From Streptomyces filipinensis (GTDB taxonomy: Bacteria; Actinomycetota; Actinomycetes; Streptomycetales; Streptomycetaceae), in contig NZ_BMTD01000004.1 in NCBI RefSeq assembly GCF_014649495.1, positions 460,431 to 524,430 on the forward strand: 64,000 nt of DNA, read 5' to 3'. Shown here in pieces: positions 53,238 to 62,240 of this stretch. The stretch's first letter is position 1; every line of letters starts with the position of its first letter. A program made the position numbers and the translations under genes. A model generated the notes under the pieces. It was not told the DNA's origin. It searched no databases and was given only the letters and a program-made list of their open reading frames with translations.

Positions 53238-54257
53238 TCACACCGAGGGACGTGCGGGCTCTGCTTCCGGCACCCGGCGCCGCCGCCTCCGCTTGAGCAG
53301 CGCCCACGGCCCCCGCGGTCCCGTCGGCATCGCCGCCGTGACCTCCGTACCGGCCTCCGACGCCGCCTCGGCCGCGGCGCGGGCGACCGGCAGGAAGCCC
53401 TCGCGACGGGAGACGTCCGGCCGTTCCTCCTCCGCCGGCCACAGGCCCAGCGCCGCGCACACCGTGGGCAGCACCGCCATGGCCGCGGTCGCGTACCCCT
53501 CGGCCGAGGGGTGGTAGTTGTCCGGCCCGAACAGCTCCCGCGGGTTCGCCTCGAACTCCGGACCCAGCAGGTCCCCCAGCGACACCGTGCGTCCGCCCTG
53601 CTCCACCACGCCGATCGTCTGCGCCGCCGCCAGCTGCCGGGAGGCCCGCCGGGCCAGCCAGCGCAGCGGCTGCTGCACCGGCTCGATGGTGCCGAGGTCG
53701 GGGCATGTGCCGACCACCACCTCCGCACCGGCCGTGCGCAGCCGTCGTACCGCCGCCGACAGGTGCCGTACCGAACGGGTGGGCGGCATCCGGCGGGTCA
53801 CGTCGTTCGCGCCGATCATGATCACGCAGACGTCGGGGACGGGGACCGAGGACGACAGGACCAGACCCACCTGACGGTCCAGGTCGTCGGACTGGGCGCC
53901 CGGCAGGGCGACGTTCCGCAGTTCCACCGGGCGTTCCGCCACCGCCGCCAGCCCGGAGGCCAGCAGCGCGCCCGGCGTCTGGCCCGAGCGGTGCACGCCC
54001 TGGCCGGCGGCCGTGGAGTCGCCGAGCATGGTCAGGCGCAGGGGCGGTTCGCCGGGGATGTCGTACGCGTGGCCGTAGACGCCGTCGGCCACCGGGACGC
54101 GGCCGCCGCTGCCGTTGCCCACGTGCCGTCGCGCCAGATGCGCCTCCGCCAGCAGCAGACCGACGGCGGCCGCGCCGACCAGCCCGACCCCGCCACCGCC
54201 GTACGCCGCTCCGGCCGCGATGCGGCGGGCCACTCTCGCCCTCGACATGCTCGTCAT
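53238..54257 (-). CDS. SGNH/GDSL-family secreted or membrane-anchored esterase
   Basis: 339 aa. An N-terminal hydrophobic segment (GGVGLVGAAAVGLLLAEAHL) anchors or exports it. The SGNH blocks are MLGDSTAAGQG (Ser), VIMIGANDVT (Asn) and DNYHPSAEGY (Asp and His). The C-terminus is Arg/Pro-rich. ATG 54257 is preceded by GAGGAGG about 12 bases upstream; ATG 54278 is an alternative that adds MRRWRRR. Its substrate, an acyl ester, is unknown. It diverges from cystathionine beta-synthase. Confidence 0.87.
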   Translation of the reverse strand: MTSMSRARVARRIAAGAAYGGGGVGLVGAAAVGLLLAEAHLARRHVGNGSGGRVPVADGVYGHAYDIPGEPPLRLTMLGDSTAAGQGVHRSGQTPGALLASGLAAVAERPVELRNVALPGAQSDDLDRQVGLVLSSSVPVPDVCVIMIGANDVTRRMPPTRSVRHLSAAVRRLRTAGAEVVVGTCPDLGTIEPVQQPLRWLARRASRQLAAAQTIGVVEQGGRTVSLGDLLGPEFEANPRELFGPDNYHPSAEGYATAAMAVLPTVCAALGLWPAEEERPDVSRREGFLPVARAAAEAASEAGTEVTAAMPTGPRGPWALLKRRRRRRVPEAEPARPSV

Positions 54258-54416
54258 GCGTCGCCGCCACCTCCTCATAGCCGTACATCCACTCCTTGCC
54301 CCGTACAGGCCGTGCGTCAATCTCAACGGGGAGTGAACGACCGCCACGGCCACACACCTGGCCTTAGGCTGGCGACACCACTACGAACACTTCTTTTGCA
54401 GCGACCGGAGACAACG

Positions 54417-55805
54417 GTGCACTTCCACGACTCGATGATCAGCCTCGTCGGCAACACCCCGCTGGTGCGGCTCAACAACGTGACCCAGGGCATCCAGGCG
54501 ACAGTCCTGGCCAAGGTGGAGTACTTCAACCCCGGCGGATCGGTGAAGGACCGCATCGCCCTGCGCATGATCGAGGCCGCCGAGCAGAGCGGGGAGCTGA
54601 AGCCGGGCGGCACCATCGTCGAGCCCACCAGTGGCAACACCGGTGTGGGGCTGGCGATCGTGGCCCAGCAGAAGGGCTACAAGTGCATCTTCGTGTGCCC
54701 CGACAAGGTGAGCACCGACAAGATCAACGTGCTGCGCGCGTACGGCGCGGAAGTGGTCGTCTGCCCGACCGCCGTGGACCCCGAGCACCCGGACTCCTAC
54801 TACAACGTCTCCGACCGCCTCGTGCGGGAGACCCCGGGGGCCTGGAAGCCGGACCAGTACTCCAACCCCAACAACCCGCTCTCGCACTACCACTCCACCG
54901 GCCCCGAGCTGTGGGAGCAGACCGAGGGGAAGATCACCCACTTCGTGGCGGGCGTCGGCACCGGCGGCACCATCTCCGGCACCGGCCGCTACCTGAAGGA
55001 CGCCAGCGACGGCAAGGTGAAGGTCATCGGCGCCGACCCGGAGGGCTCGGTGTACTCCGGCGGCTCCGGCCGGCCGTACCTGATCGAGGGCGTCGGTGAG
55101 GACTTCTGGCCGACCGCCTACGACCGCACCGTCGCCGACGAGATCGTCGCCGTGTCCGACAAGGACGCCTTCCAGATGACCCGCCGCCTGGCCAAGGAGG
55201 AGGGCCTGCTCGTCGGTGGCTCCTGCGGCATGGCCGTCGTGGCCGCGCTGGAGGTCGCCGAGCGGCTCGGACCGGACGACGTCGTGGTCGTGCTGCTCCC
55301 GGACAGCGGGCGCGGCTACCTCAGCAAGATCTTCAACGACGAGTGGATGGCCGACTACGGCTTCCTGGAGGACGAGGGACCGAGCGCCCGCGTCGCCGAC
55401 GTCCTGAACGACAAGGCGGGCGCCACCATCCCCTCCCTCGTGCACATGCACCCGGAGGAGACCGTCGGCCAGGCCATCGAGGTGCTGCGCGAGTACGGCG
55501 TCTCGCAGATGCCGGTCGTCAAGCCGGGCGCCGGCCACCCGGACGTGATGGCCGCCGAGGTCGTCGGCTCCGTGGTGGAACGGGAACTGCTGGACGCCCT
55601 GTTCAGCAAGCGTGCCTCGCTGGAGGACCCGCTGGAGAAGCACATGTCCGCCCCGCTGCCCCAGGTCGGCTCCGGCGAGCCGGTCGGCGACCTGATGTCC
55701 GTGCTCGGCTCGGCCGACGCGGCGATCGTCCTGGTCGAGGGCAAGCCGACCGGCGTGGTCAGCCGGCAGGACCTGCTGGCCTTCCTGGCCAAGGGCGGGA
55801 AGTAG
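54417..55805 (+). CDS. Cystathionine beta-synthase
   Basis: 462-aa PLP enzyme condensing serine (or O-acetylserine) with homocysteine in transsulfuration. PLP-binding Lys44 in NPGGSVKDRIA, substrate loop PTSGNTGVGLAI and phosphate loop GVGTGGTISGTG are intact. A C-terminal pair of CBS domains (about residues 340-460) may regulate it. GTG 54417 has GGAG six bases upstream. A terminator follows directly. Confidence 0.92.
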   Translation: MHFHDSMISLVGNTPLVRLNNVTQGIQATVLAKVEYFNPGGSVKDRIALRMIEAAEQSGELKPGGTIVEPTSGNTGVGLAIVAQQKGYKCIFVCPDKVSTDKINVLRAYGAEVVVCPTAVDPEHPDSYYNVSDRLVRETPGAWKPDQYSNPNNPLSHYHSTGPELWEQTEGKITHFVAGVGTGGTISGTGRYLKDASDGKVKVIGADPEGSVYSGGSGRPYLIEGVGEDFWPTAYDRTVADEIVAVSDKDAFQMTRRLAKEEGLLVGGSCGMAVVAALEVAERLGPDDVVVVLLPDSGRGYLSKIFNDEWMADYGFLEDEGPSARVADVLNDKAGATIPSLVHMHPEETVGQAIEVLREYGVSQMPVVKPGAGHPDVMAAEVVGSVVERELLDALFSKRASLEDPLEKHMSAPLPQVGSGEPVGDLMSVLGSADAAIVLVEGKPTGVVSRQDLLAFLAKGGK

Positions 55806-55813
55806 CGGCGAAC

Positions 55814-55840
55814 CCCCGGTGAACGGCTCGTTCACCGGGG
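55814..55840 (+). terminator. Terminator after cystathionine beta-synthase
   Basis: Perfect 11-bp stem (55814-55824 with 55830-55840), 5-nt loop. Confidence 0.82.
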
Positions 55841-56179
55841 AAACTTGAGGCGGGGCGGGGTTCGCGGAAGTGGTACGAGCGTGTCACGTGCGCGCAGCAC
55901 CCGCTTAACACGCGTCCGGCAGATTAAGGGGTGTCGGCAGGGAGGGAGCGGCTCCCCTCCCCGGCCGGCGCCGAACGGCGCCAAGGAACTCCGGAGCGGC
56001 TCCCGGACCTCCAAGGACGCCACGGACGCGCACGCCAGGCCCTGACCCGGCCCGCGTCCCTCGCGGGGACCGCCGTCGTCCCGCCCCCCGGCAACGGGGG
56101 TGCGGCGGTCCCCGCGCATTCCTTCCCGCGCCTGAACCGGCGCCGCTCTCGCGGACCGGTTGATCGCCGTCGTGGTTCC
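55841..56179. other. Intergenic region without a recognised gene
   Basis: 339 bp between the terminator of cystathionine beta-synthase and the 3' end of the MmyB-type regulator. Long frames exist, but their Arg/Pro-rich translations look like GC artefacts. I see no RNA gene or repeat. Confidence 0.6.
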
Positions 56180-57040
56180 TCAAGGGCCGGTTGCGGCCGT
56201 GGTCGCTCTCCAGCTCCCCAGCAGCGCGAGCCGTTCCGCCGTCTCCGACCCCGGCTCCGGGGTGTACGCCACGATCGTCTGGTCCGGGGCCGTCGGCATC
56301 GTCAGGGTCTCGTACGGCAGCGTCAGCAGGCCCGCCACCGGGTGCCGGATCTTCTTCACGCCGTACGCGCACTCCCTGACCTCGTGGTCCGCCCACATCC
56401 GGCGGAAGTCCTCGCTCTTCACGGAGAGTTCGCCGACCAGGGCGCACAGCTCGGGGTCGTCGGCGTACCGGCCCGCGTTGACGCGCAGATGGGCCACCGT
56501 CTGGGCGGCGACCGCGTGCCACTCGGGGTAGAGGTCCCGGCCGGCCGGGTCCAGGAAGACCACCCGGGGGACGTTCCGCTCGGCCGGTGCCAGCCGGCTG
56601 AAGCCGTTCACCGCGTCGCCGAGGGCGTTCCACGCGAGCACGTCCATCCGGGGGCCCAGCACGAACGCCGGGCTGCGCTCCATGCTGTCCAGCAGGAGCC
56701 GGACGCCGGGGCGGACCCGCGCCGCGGACGCGGGCTGCTGTTCCCTGCGCCGCCGGCGGGGACGCGCCACCGTCCGCAGATACGCCTGCTCGGTCTCGTC
56801 CAGCCGCAGCACCCGCGCGACCGCGTCCAGCACGGCGTCGCTCACGCTCGGACCCCGGCCCTGTTCCAGCCGGATGTAGTAGTCGACGCTGACCCCCGCG
56901 AGCTGGGCCACCTCCTCACGGCGCAGCCCCGGCACGCGGCGCCGCCCATGGCTGGCCAGCCCCACCTCCTCGGGCTGGATCCGTGCACGTCGCGAGCGCA
57001 GGAAGTCGCCGACTTCCCCTTCCAGCCAGTCCCCGTCCAT
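56180..57040 (-). CDS. XRE regulator with MmyB-type ligand-binding domain
   Basis: 286 aa. The N-terminal helix-turn-helix (RVPGLRREEVAQLAGVSVDY, then YIRLEQGRG) is followed by the MmyB-like domain (VLGPRMDVLAWNALGDAV to PVAGLLTLPYETLTMPT), which binds fatty acids in structurally known relatives. ATG 57040 gives the usual start DGDWLEGEVGDFLRSRR. Divergent from an SDR gene 148 bp away, the arrangement of a local repressor with its target. Confidence 0.92.
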   Translation of the reverse strand: MDGDWLEGEVGDFLRSRRARIQPEEVGLASHGRRRVPGLRREEVAQLAGVSVDYYIRLEQGRGPSVSDAVLDAVARVLRLDETEQAYLRTVARPRRRRREQQPASAARVRPGVRLLLDSMERSPAFVLGPRMDVLAWNALGDAVNGFSRLAPAERNVPRVVFLDPAGRDLYPEWHAVAAQTVAHLRVNAGRYADDPELCALVGELSVKSEDFRRMWADHEVRECAYGVKKIRHPVAGLLTLPYETLTMPTAPDQTIVAYTPEPGSETAERLALLGSWRATTAATGP

Positions 57041-57188
57041 CCCTCGATCGTAGGGGAGGGGGCGGACGCCGTCCTGGTACTGGCAGACCCAGGAAAACCG
57101 CATCCCTGGGTACGGCCGCCGGGCCGGGCGAGGCTGGTGCCAGCAGCCGGGGAACCGCCCCGGTGCGGACACCCCAGGGGGAACATCC

Positions 57189-57950
57189 ATGTCGTACGAG
57201 AGCCTGTCCGGCCGCACCGCCGTCGTCACCGGGGCCGCCAGCGGCATCGGCGAGGCCGTCGCCCGGCAGCTGGCCGCCGAGGGCGCCCGGGTGGCACTGC
57301 TCGCCCGGCGCGCGGACCGGCTGAAGAGCGTGGTGGACAAGATCCGGGCCGACGGCGGCGAGGCGCTCGCGGTGGCCGCCGACGTCACCGACGACGCCTC
57401 GGTGGCGGCCGCCCGTGACCTGGTCCACGAGACCTTCGAGACCGTCGACCTCGTCGTCAACAACGCCGGTGTCATGCTCCCGAACCCGGTCGACGAGGGC
57501 CGGATCGACGAGTGGCAGCGGATGCTCGACACCAACGTCACCGGCGTGCTGCGGGTCATCCGCGCCTTCGGAGCCGACCTGGTGGCCGCCGCCGGCCGGG
57601 GCCGCGCCGCCGACCTGGTGAACATCTCCTCCATCGGCGCCCACATCCCGTTCCCGAACTACGCGGTGTACGGCGCCACGAAGGCCGCCGTCACCTATCT
57701 CTCGCAGTCCCTGCGCACCGAGTTCGGGCCGCGTGACGTCCGGGTGACGAACATCGAGCCGGGACTGACGGAGACCGAACTGGCCACGCACGTCGACAGC
57801 ACGGAACTGTCCGGGCAGCTGGACGGCATGTTCGAGGCGATCGGCGGCCTGGCGGCGGCCGAGGTCGCCGATGTGGTCGCCTACGCCACCAGCCGGCCCC
57901 GGCACGTCAACCTCCGCCAGATCATGGTCCTGCCGACCCGGCAGGCGTGA
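57189..57950 (+). CDS. Short-chain dehydrogenase/reductase
   Basis: 253-aa classical SDR. Cofactor motif VVTGAASGIGEAVAR, NNAG, catalytic Ser in VNISSIGAHIP and YxxxK in YAVYGATKAAV are intact. The Arg-Arg pair after the second strand (LLARRADRLK) suggests NADP(H). Substrate unknown. Probably controlled by the divergent MmyB-type regulator. Convergent with the next gene, 13 bp apart. Confidence 0.92.
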   Translation: MSYESLSGRTAVVTGAASGIGEAVARQLAAEGARVALLARRADRLKSVVDKIRADGGEALAVAADVTDDASVAAARDLVHETFETVDLVVNNAGVMLPNPVDEGRIDEWQRMLDTNVTGVLRVIRAFGADLVAAAGRGRAADLVNISSIGAHIPFPNYAVYGATKAAVTYLSQSLRTEFGPRDVRVTNIEPGLTETELATHVDSTELSGQLDGMFEAIGGLAAAEVADVVAYATSRPRHVNLRQIMVLPTRQA

Positions 57951-57963
57951 ACCGGGGGCCTGT

Positions 57964-58407
57964 TCAGTCGTGCCGGCCGGACCGCTCGCGCCGGCCGCTG
58001 AGCAGCTCCGGGTTGAGCCGTACCGCCTGGGCGAAGTTGACGCCGACGATGCCGACCCAGGTGGCGATCGTGCCGGGCATTCCCGCCAGGGCACCGCAGA
58101 TGGCGGTCAGCGGGATGGCGAGGACCAGCGAGATGACGGCGAACCCGAAGCGTTCCGTCCAGGTGTCGGCGTCCTTCGGCCGCCGGGTGCTGCGCGCGGT
58201 CGACATCTGCTGCTCGGCCAGCTGCCGCCGCACCCGGCGGTCGACCGCGTCGTCGATCCGCTGTTCGACCTTCCCCAGGAAGGAGTCGATCAGCGCGGAG
58301 TCGTAGTCGTCGCCCAGTTCGGTGCGTGCCCGCACGGTGGCGTCGAGGTCCTTGCGCAGGTCCGCGTCCTTCTTCAGGCCCGCGTCCGGCGAGTCCAGTG
58401 TGCTCAT
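57964..58407 (-). CDS. Small membrane protein with helical N-terminal domain
   Basis: 147 aa. A soluble acidic helical N-terminus (LIDSFLGKVEQRIDDAVDRR) precedes two membrane helices (FGFAVISLVLAIPLTAICGA and TIATWVGIVGVNFAQAVRL) and a basic tail. This looks like a conserved streptomycete membrane protein of unknown function. Confidence 0.8.
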   Translation of the reverse strand: MSTLDSPDAGLKKDADLRKDLDATVRARTELGDDYDSALIDSFLGKVEQRIDDAVDRRVRRQLAEQQMSTARSTRRPKDADTWTERFGFAVISLVLAIPLTAICGALAGMPGTIATWVGIVGVNFAQAVRLNPELLSGRRERSGRHD

Positions 58408-58632
58408 GGTCGGGAGCCTACGGATCGCTCATGCGCGCCGCACTGGGGACAACCCCCCTCTTCGGGGCGTCGGGCGGAACCGGCGCGTTCCGGCGTCCGC
58501 GCGGCGGGGAAGCGGGTTTGCCGGCCGGTGGCCACACGGGGGTGTGCGAGGGGGAGTGCCACCGGCCGGCGCCGGTCGTGGTCGTCCTCGGCGGGACCGA
58601 CCCGACCGGGGATCAGAGGGGGTCGACGGCCG

Positions 58633-59337
58633 TCACCGGGGTACCGCGGCGGCAGAGGCCGGAACCTGCGGGAGTTGGCCGCCGCCGGCCGACGCACACG
58701 GTTCCAGCAGGGCGTAGTAGGCCATGACGGTCCCGATCTGCCGGGTCACGTGCAACCCGGCGGCGTTCGCGTGATGGGCCAGAGCCGCCGGACGGACCTG
58801 GTGGCGGTCGAAGAACTCACCGACGACCAGACGACCGGTCGGCTTGAGCACCCGGCGCAACTCCTGCAGCGCGGCCGGGAAGTCAGGGATCTCACCCAGT
58901 GCCGTCACCAGGTAGGCGGCGTCGAAGCTCGCACTCTCGTAGGGCAGGTGCCGCGCGTCGGCCAGCGTCGGGACGATGTTGCCGATGCCCCGGTCGGCAG
59001 CACGGCGCATCACGTGGTCCAGCATCTCCTGCTGGACGTCGACGATCTCCAGCGTGCCGTCAGGGCCGAGCTGGGGAGCGACCTCCAGCGCCTGCAGCCC
59101 GGTACCGGGGCCGATTTCCAGGACGCGCAGGCCGGGCTGCGGCCGGAGCAGGCCGTTCAGCCGCTCCTGGGTGAGGAAGGGCAGCGGCAGATCGAGAATC
59201 CAGCGCTGTGCGTAGGGATACGGCGCGGAGTCGGACGCCCACCAGGCGGCAGCGGCTGCCGCCGCCGATACGCCGGCTAACGCCCAGGCACCCGCCTTGC
59301 TCTGGGGAAGGCCGAATCGTGAAGAGAGTCGTTGCAT
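58633..59337 (-). CDS. Membrane-anchored class I methyltransferase with a TTA codon
   Basis: 234-aa SAM-dependent methyltransferase (UbiE/COQ5-like). N-terminal hydrophobic segment AWALAGVSAAAAAAAWWA precedes motif I LRVLEIGPGTGLQALEV, LEIVDVQQEMLDHVMR and FDAAYLVTALGEIPD. ATG 59337 follows GGAGAAAG. TTA at 59280-59278 (complement) encodes Leu20, so expression should depend on bldA. It lies at the left edge of the NRPS cluster, but membership is unproven. Confidence 0.85.
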   Translation of the reverse strand: MQRLSSRFGLPQSKAGAWALAGVSAAAAAAAWWASDSAPYPYAQRWILDLPLPFLTQERLNGLLRPQPGLRVLEIGPGTGLQALEVAPQLGPDGTLEIVDVQQEMLDHVMRRAADRGIGNIVPTLADARHLPYESASFDAAYLVTALGEIPDFPAALQELRRVLKPTGRLVVGEFFDRHQVRPAALAHHANAAGLHVTRQIGTVMAYYALLEPCASAGGGQLPQVPASAAAVPR

Positions 59338-59652
59338 GGTGTCTTTCTCCAGCGTTGTGTCCCACGCCGGTGCGCGGAGCACATCTGTATGAATTCCACG
59401 AGCACGCTAACGGGCCGTCGACCGGCCGCACCACGAGGGAAGCCCCCGAAACAGGGGTAGGGATAACCCACGTGTCCACCCACCCGTCCACCCTCGCGGC
59501 GAGCGGTTCCGAGGACCCGGCGGCGCCCGGCGCACATGCGGCACACCGGCCACATATCGAACAAATATGGCTTCGCAATGCAGCGTGTTCTCGCCGTTGG
59601 GTTTCCCCAAGGCGGTGTGGGAGTTCCAGGACGACGAGAGAAAGTGGACACG
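59338..59652. other. Divergent promoter region, methyltransferase/AsnO-type gene
   Basis: 315 bp with no gene. It must carry both divergent promoters; a locally A/T-rich patch AACAAATATGG near 59560 is the best -10 candidate for the plus strand. No clear operator seen. Confidence 0.5.
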
Positions 59653-60636
59653 ATGAATCAAGGGACCCTGGTGCCCGAGCGCGCCCTGCTCGACCTGACG
59701 CTCACCGGTGCCGAACGGGATGAGCTGGGGCAGGTGGCGGCCCTGCTGGCCGATGCCGGGCGGCGCCTGGTCGACGACCGGGAGTGGCTCGCACAGGCCC
59801 GGGAGCTGACGAGCCGGCTGCCCCTGCGGCTGCGCGAAGTGGTCCGCCGGTTCCGGCACGACCCGGGCGACGACGCGGTGATGGCCCTGCGGAACCTCCC
59901 GGTCGGCGACCCCGGCCTGCCCGCGACGCCGACCGTCGCGGAGTCGGTGGAACGCACGGCGACGGTACCGGCCGCCGTCGCCGTACTGATCAGCCTGTAC
60001 CTGGGCGAAGTCGTCGCCTACCGCGACGAGAAGTCCGGCGCGCTGGTGCAGAACGTCGTACCGGTGCCGGGGCGGGAGGAGTCCCAGAGCAACGCCGGCT
60101 CGATCCCGCTCGAACTGCACGTGGAGAACGCGTTCCACGCCCACAGACCAGACTTCGTCGGACTGCTGTGCCTGCGCAACGACCATTCCGGGACGGCCGG
60201 CACGCTGGTCTCCTCGGTGCGCCGGGCGGTCCGGCTCCTTCCGGACGACGTCCGGGACGTCCTCTTCCAGCCGCGCTTCGTGACGGAGGCCCCGCCCTCG
60301 TTCCGGTCGGCGAACTCCGTGGAGGGGCACCCCGTGCTGGAAGGCATGCCGGACGACCCGAACGTCCGCGTGGACTTCAACGCCACCTCGCCGCTCGACG
60401 ACACCGCGAAGGCGGCGCTGGAACTGCTGCGTACCGCGTTCCTGGACGTGTCCGCGTCCCTGGTGCTCCAGCCCGGCGAGATGGCGTTCCTGGACAATCG
60501 CATAGCCATCCACGGCCGTACCGCGTTCACCCCGCGCTACGACGGCCGCGACCGCTGGCTGCACCGGACCTTCGTCCATCTGGACAACCGCCGTGGCCTG
60601 GCACAGCGGGCGGACGGCGGACCCGTCATCAGCTGA
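59653..60636 (+). CDS. Fe(II)/2-oxoglutarate amino-acid beta-hydroxylase, AsnO/VioC type
   Basis: 327 aa of the clavaminate-synthase-like family. Iron ligands His and Glu sit in LHVENAFHAHRPDF (HxE), with the distal His and 2-oxoglutarate Arg in IAIHGRTAFTPRYDGRDRWL. The block GALVQNVVPVPG is close to my memory of AsnO (Asn 3-hydroxylase of the CDA pathway). It should hydroxylate a free L-amino acid (Asn, Arg or similar) for the NRPS encoded downstream. ATG 59653 is weakly preceded by GAGAAAG. Confidence 0.85.
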   Translation: MNQGTLVPERALLDLTLTGAERDELGQVAALLADAGRRLVDDREWLAQARELTSRLPLRLREVVRRFRHDPGDDAVMALRNLPVGDPGLPATPTVAESVERTATVPAAVAVLISLYLGEVVAYRDEKSGALVQNVVPVPGREESQSNAGSIPLELHVENAFHAHRPDFVGLLCLRNDHSGTAGTLVSSVRRAVRLLPDDVRDVLFQPRFVTEAPPSFRSANSVEGHPVLEGMPDDPNVRVDFNATSPLDDTAKAALELLRTAFLDVSASLVLQPGEMAFLDNRIAIHGRTAFTPRYDGRDRWLHRTFVHLDNRRGLAQRADGGPVIS

Positions 60637-60731
60637 ACGGCGCGGACACCAGGCAGCCGGCGACTCCCACACGGGGAGCCGCCGGCGCACTGTTCGTGGA
60701 CCCGCCTCCGGGCCGTCGGTCCGCCTCGCCG

Positions 60732-60765
60732 GGCCATACCCGGCCGGATCCAGCCGGGTATGGCC
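60732..60765. terminator. Bidirectional terminator between the two oxygenase genes
   Basis: Perfect 13-bp stem (60732-60744 with 60753-60765), 8-nt loop, between convergent genes. Confidence 0.82.
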
Positions 60766-60772
60766 GGACGAC

Positions 60773-61708
60773 CTAGCTGGACATCGCGACGAGCACCCGG
60801 CGGTCACCGGTGAAGGACCGCCGGCCGTGGCCGACCAGCACGTTGTCGATGAGCATCAGATCCCCGGTCCGCCAGTCGACGTCGACGGCCGCCTCCAGAC
60901 CGCGGTCGCGCACCTGCAGGACGTACTCCGGGGGAATCGGGCTGCCGTCGGCGAAGGTCACCGTCTGCGGCAGCTCGTCCATGGGCAGCACCTTGGCCAG
61001 GGCCGCCGCGTCCTCGCCCAGGGTCGCGGGATGCCACTGGTCCGACTGGTTGAACCAGACCTCCGTCCCCGTGACCGGGTGCCGCAGGACCGACTGCCGG
61101 GCGTGGGTGATCCGCAGATCGTCCCCCCGGCGCCATTCCCAGCTCGCCTCGGCCTCGGTGAGGAACCGCTCCACCTCGTCGCGGTCCTCGGTCTCGAACG
61201 TCTGCTGCCAGCTCTTGCCCAGGCCCCGGCCGCCGTGCAGGTTCTGGGTGTAGCGCACGCCCCCGGCGAACGCCTCACGCACCTCGTCGTCGAGGGAGGC
61301 CAGCCACAGCGCCCCGTCGACCACCGGCGTGGCGCCGCCCGTCTCCGGCGCGACGGCGCAGAAGAACAGCAGCCGGCTGGGCCAGCGGTGCGCGTACGAC
61401 AGCTCGTTGTGCATCGAGATGACGAACTCGGCCGGGTACTCCGTGGAGGTGTACACGTTCTGGCCGACCTTGGTCCGCGGCGAGTTCCCGTGCACGTAGG
61501 CCGCCCGGTTGGGCAGCAGTTCGTCGATGATCGGATCGAGGGACGCCTCGTCCACCCCGAAGCCGCGGAAGACCAGGGCCTTCTCCTTCACCAGCAGGTC
61601 GCCGATGTCCGCCGACTTCACAAATGTGGAAAGTCCCTCGGCGCTGGCCTCCAGCTGCACATCCGCCGGGCTTATCTCCAGGGGACTCCACTCGTGACCG
61701 TCCTTCAT
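60773..61708 (-). CDS. TauD/TfdA-family oxygenase, SyrP-like
   Basis: 311-aa Fe(II)/2-oxoglutarate oxygenase. HxE motif in SMHNELSYAHRWP, distal His and Arg in HGRRSFTGDRRVLVAMS. SyrP-type enzymes hydroxylate aspartate (or another residue) while bound to an NRPS carrier protein, so the predicted substrate is a carrier-bound amino acid. Divergent from mbtH and the NRPS across an inverted-repeat-containing region. Confidence 0.87.
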   Translation of the reverse strand: MKDGHEWSPLEISPADVQLEASAEGLSTFVKSADIGDLLVKEKALVFRGFGVDEASLDPIIDELLPNRAAYVHGNSPRTKVGQNVYTSTEYPAEFVISMHNELSYAHRWPSRLLFFCAVAPETGGATPVVDGALWLASLDDEVREAFAGGVRYTQNLHGGRGLGKSWQQTFETEDRDEVERFLTEAEASWEWRRGDDLRITHARQSVLRHPVTGTEVWFNQSDQWHPATLGEDAAALAKVLPMDELPQTVTFADGSPIPPEYVLQVRDRGLEAAVDVDWRTGDLMLIDNVLVGHGRRSFTGDRRVLVAMSS

Positions 61709-61780
61709 CGAGGCAGCCCCTCCCTTCCGTCGATGATTTACAAAGGTGCCGAAATTAGCCGTCAGAGCATTCTGGCAGTC

Positions 61781-61838
61781 GCGTCTATATACCCTCTACA
61801 TGCTCTGCTCGGGGTTTTCGGTGAACGGTATAGACGCC
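61781..61838. promoter_or_regulatory. Inverted repeat in the NRPS divergent promoter
   Basis: GCGTCTATATACC (61781-61793) and GGTATAGACGCC (61827-61838) are near-complementary arms 33 bp apart, differing by one TA step, between the SyrP-like and mbtH genes. Each could be one half of a looped operator or an overlapping -10. Confidence 0.45.
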
Positions 61839-61895
61839 TTATAGGGGCGCGCCGCACAGTGTCGTTGATCCAGTCTCATTCAACCGAGGAGCGAA

Positions 61896-62114
61896 ATGGC
61901 CGAGCAGAGCGCCGACGTGCAGATCTACGACGTCGTTCTCAATGACGAGGAGCAGTACTCGATCTGGTGGGCGGACCGGGAGATGCCCGAGGGCTGGCGC
62001 GCCGAGGGCACCCGCGGCACCAAAGAGGAATGCCTGGCCCATATCGACGAGGTCTGGACCGATATGCGCCCGCTGAGCCTGCGCCGCCGGATGGCGGAGA
62101 GCGCGGCGAACTGA
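61896..62114 (+). CDS. MbtH-like protein
   Basis: 72-aa NRPS chaperone that binds adenylation domains and is often needed for their activity. The signature NDEEQYSIWWADREMPEGWR, with its Trp residues, and the tail VWTDMRPLSLRRRM are typical. It sits 126 bp upstream of the NRPS gene, which it should serve. Confidence 0.95.
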   Translation: MAEQSADVQIYDVVLNDEEQYSIWWADREMPEGWRAEGTRGTKEECLAHIDEVWTDMRPLSLRRRMAESAAN

Positions 62115-62240
62115 GGACGCGTCCGCTGCGGACGGACCACGACCTGGGCGAGGTCCCATGGCCTCGCCGGGGGTCGGTTCCCGGCAGTCGCCCGGCGCAC
62201 AACTGATCGCTGAAGAAAGCTGTTTGGGGGAAGAGGAAGC

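Noticed and set aside
55931..57418. 495-codon plus-strand frame across the MmyB-type regulator
   Set aside because: Arg/Pro-rich shadow of the regulator and intergenic DNA; no ribosome-binding site or domain.
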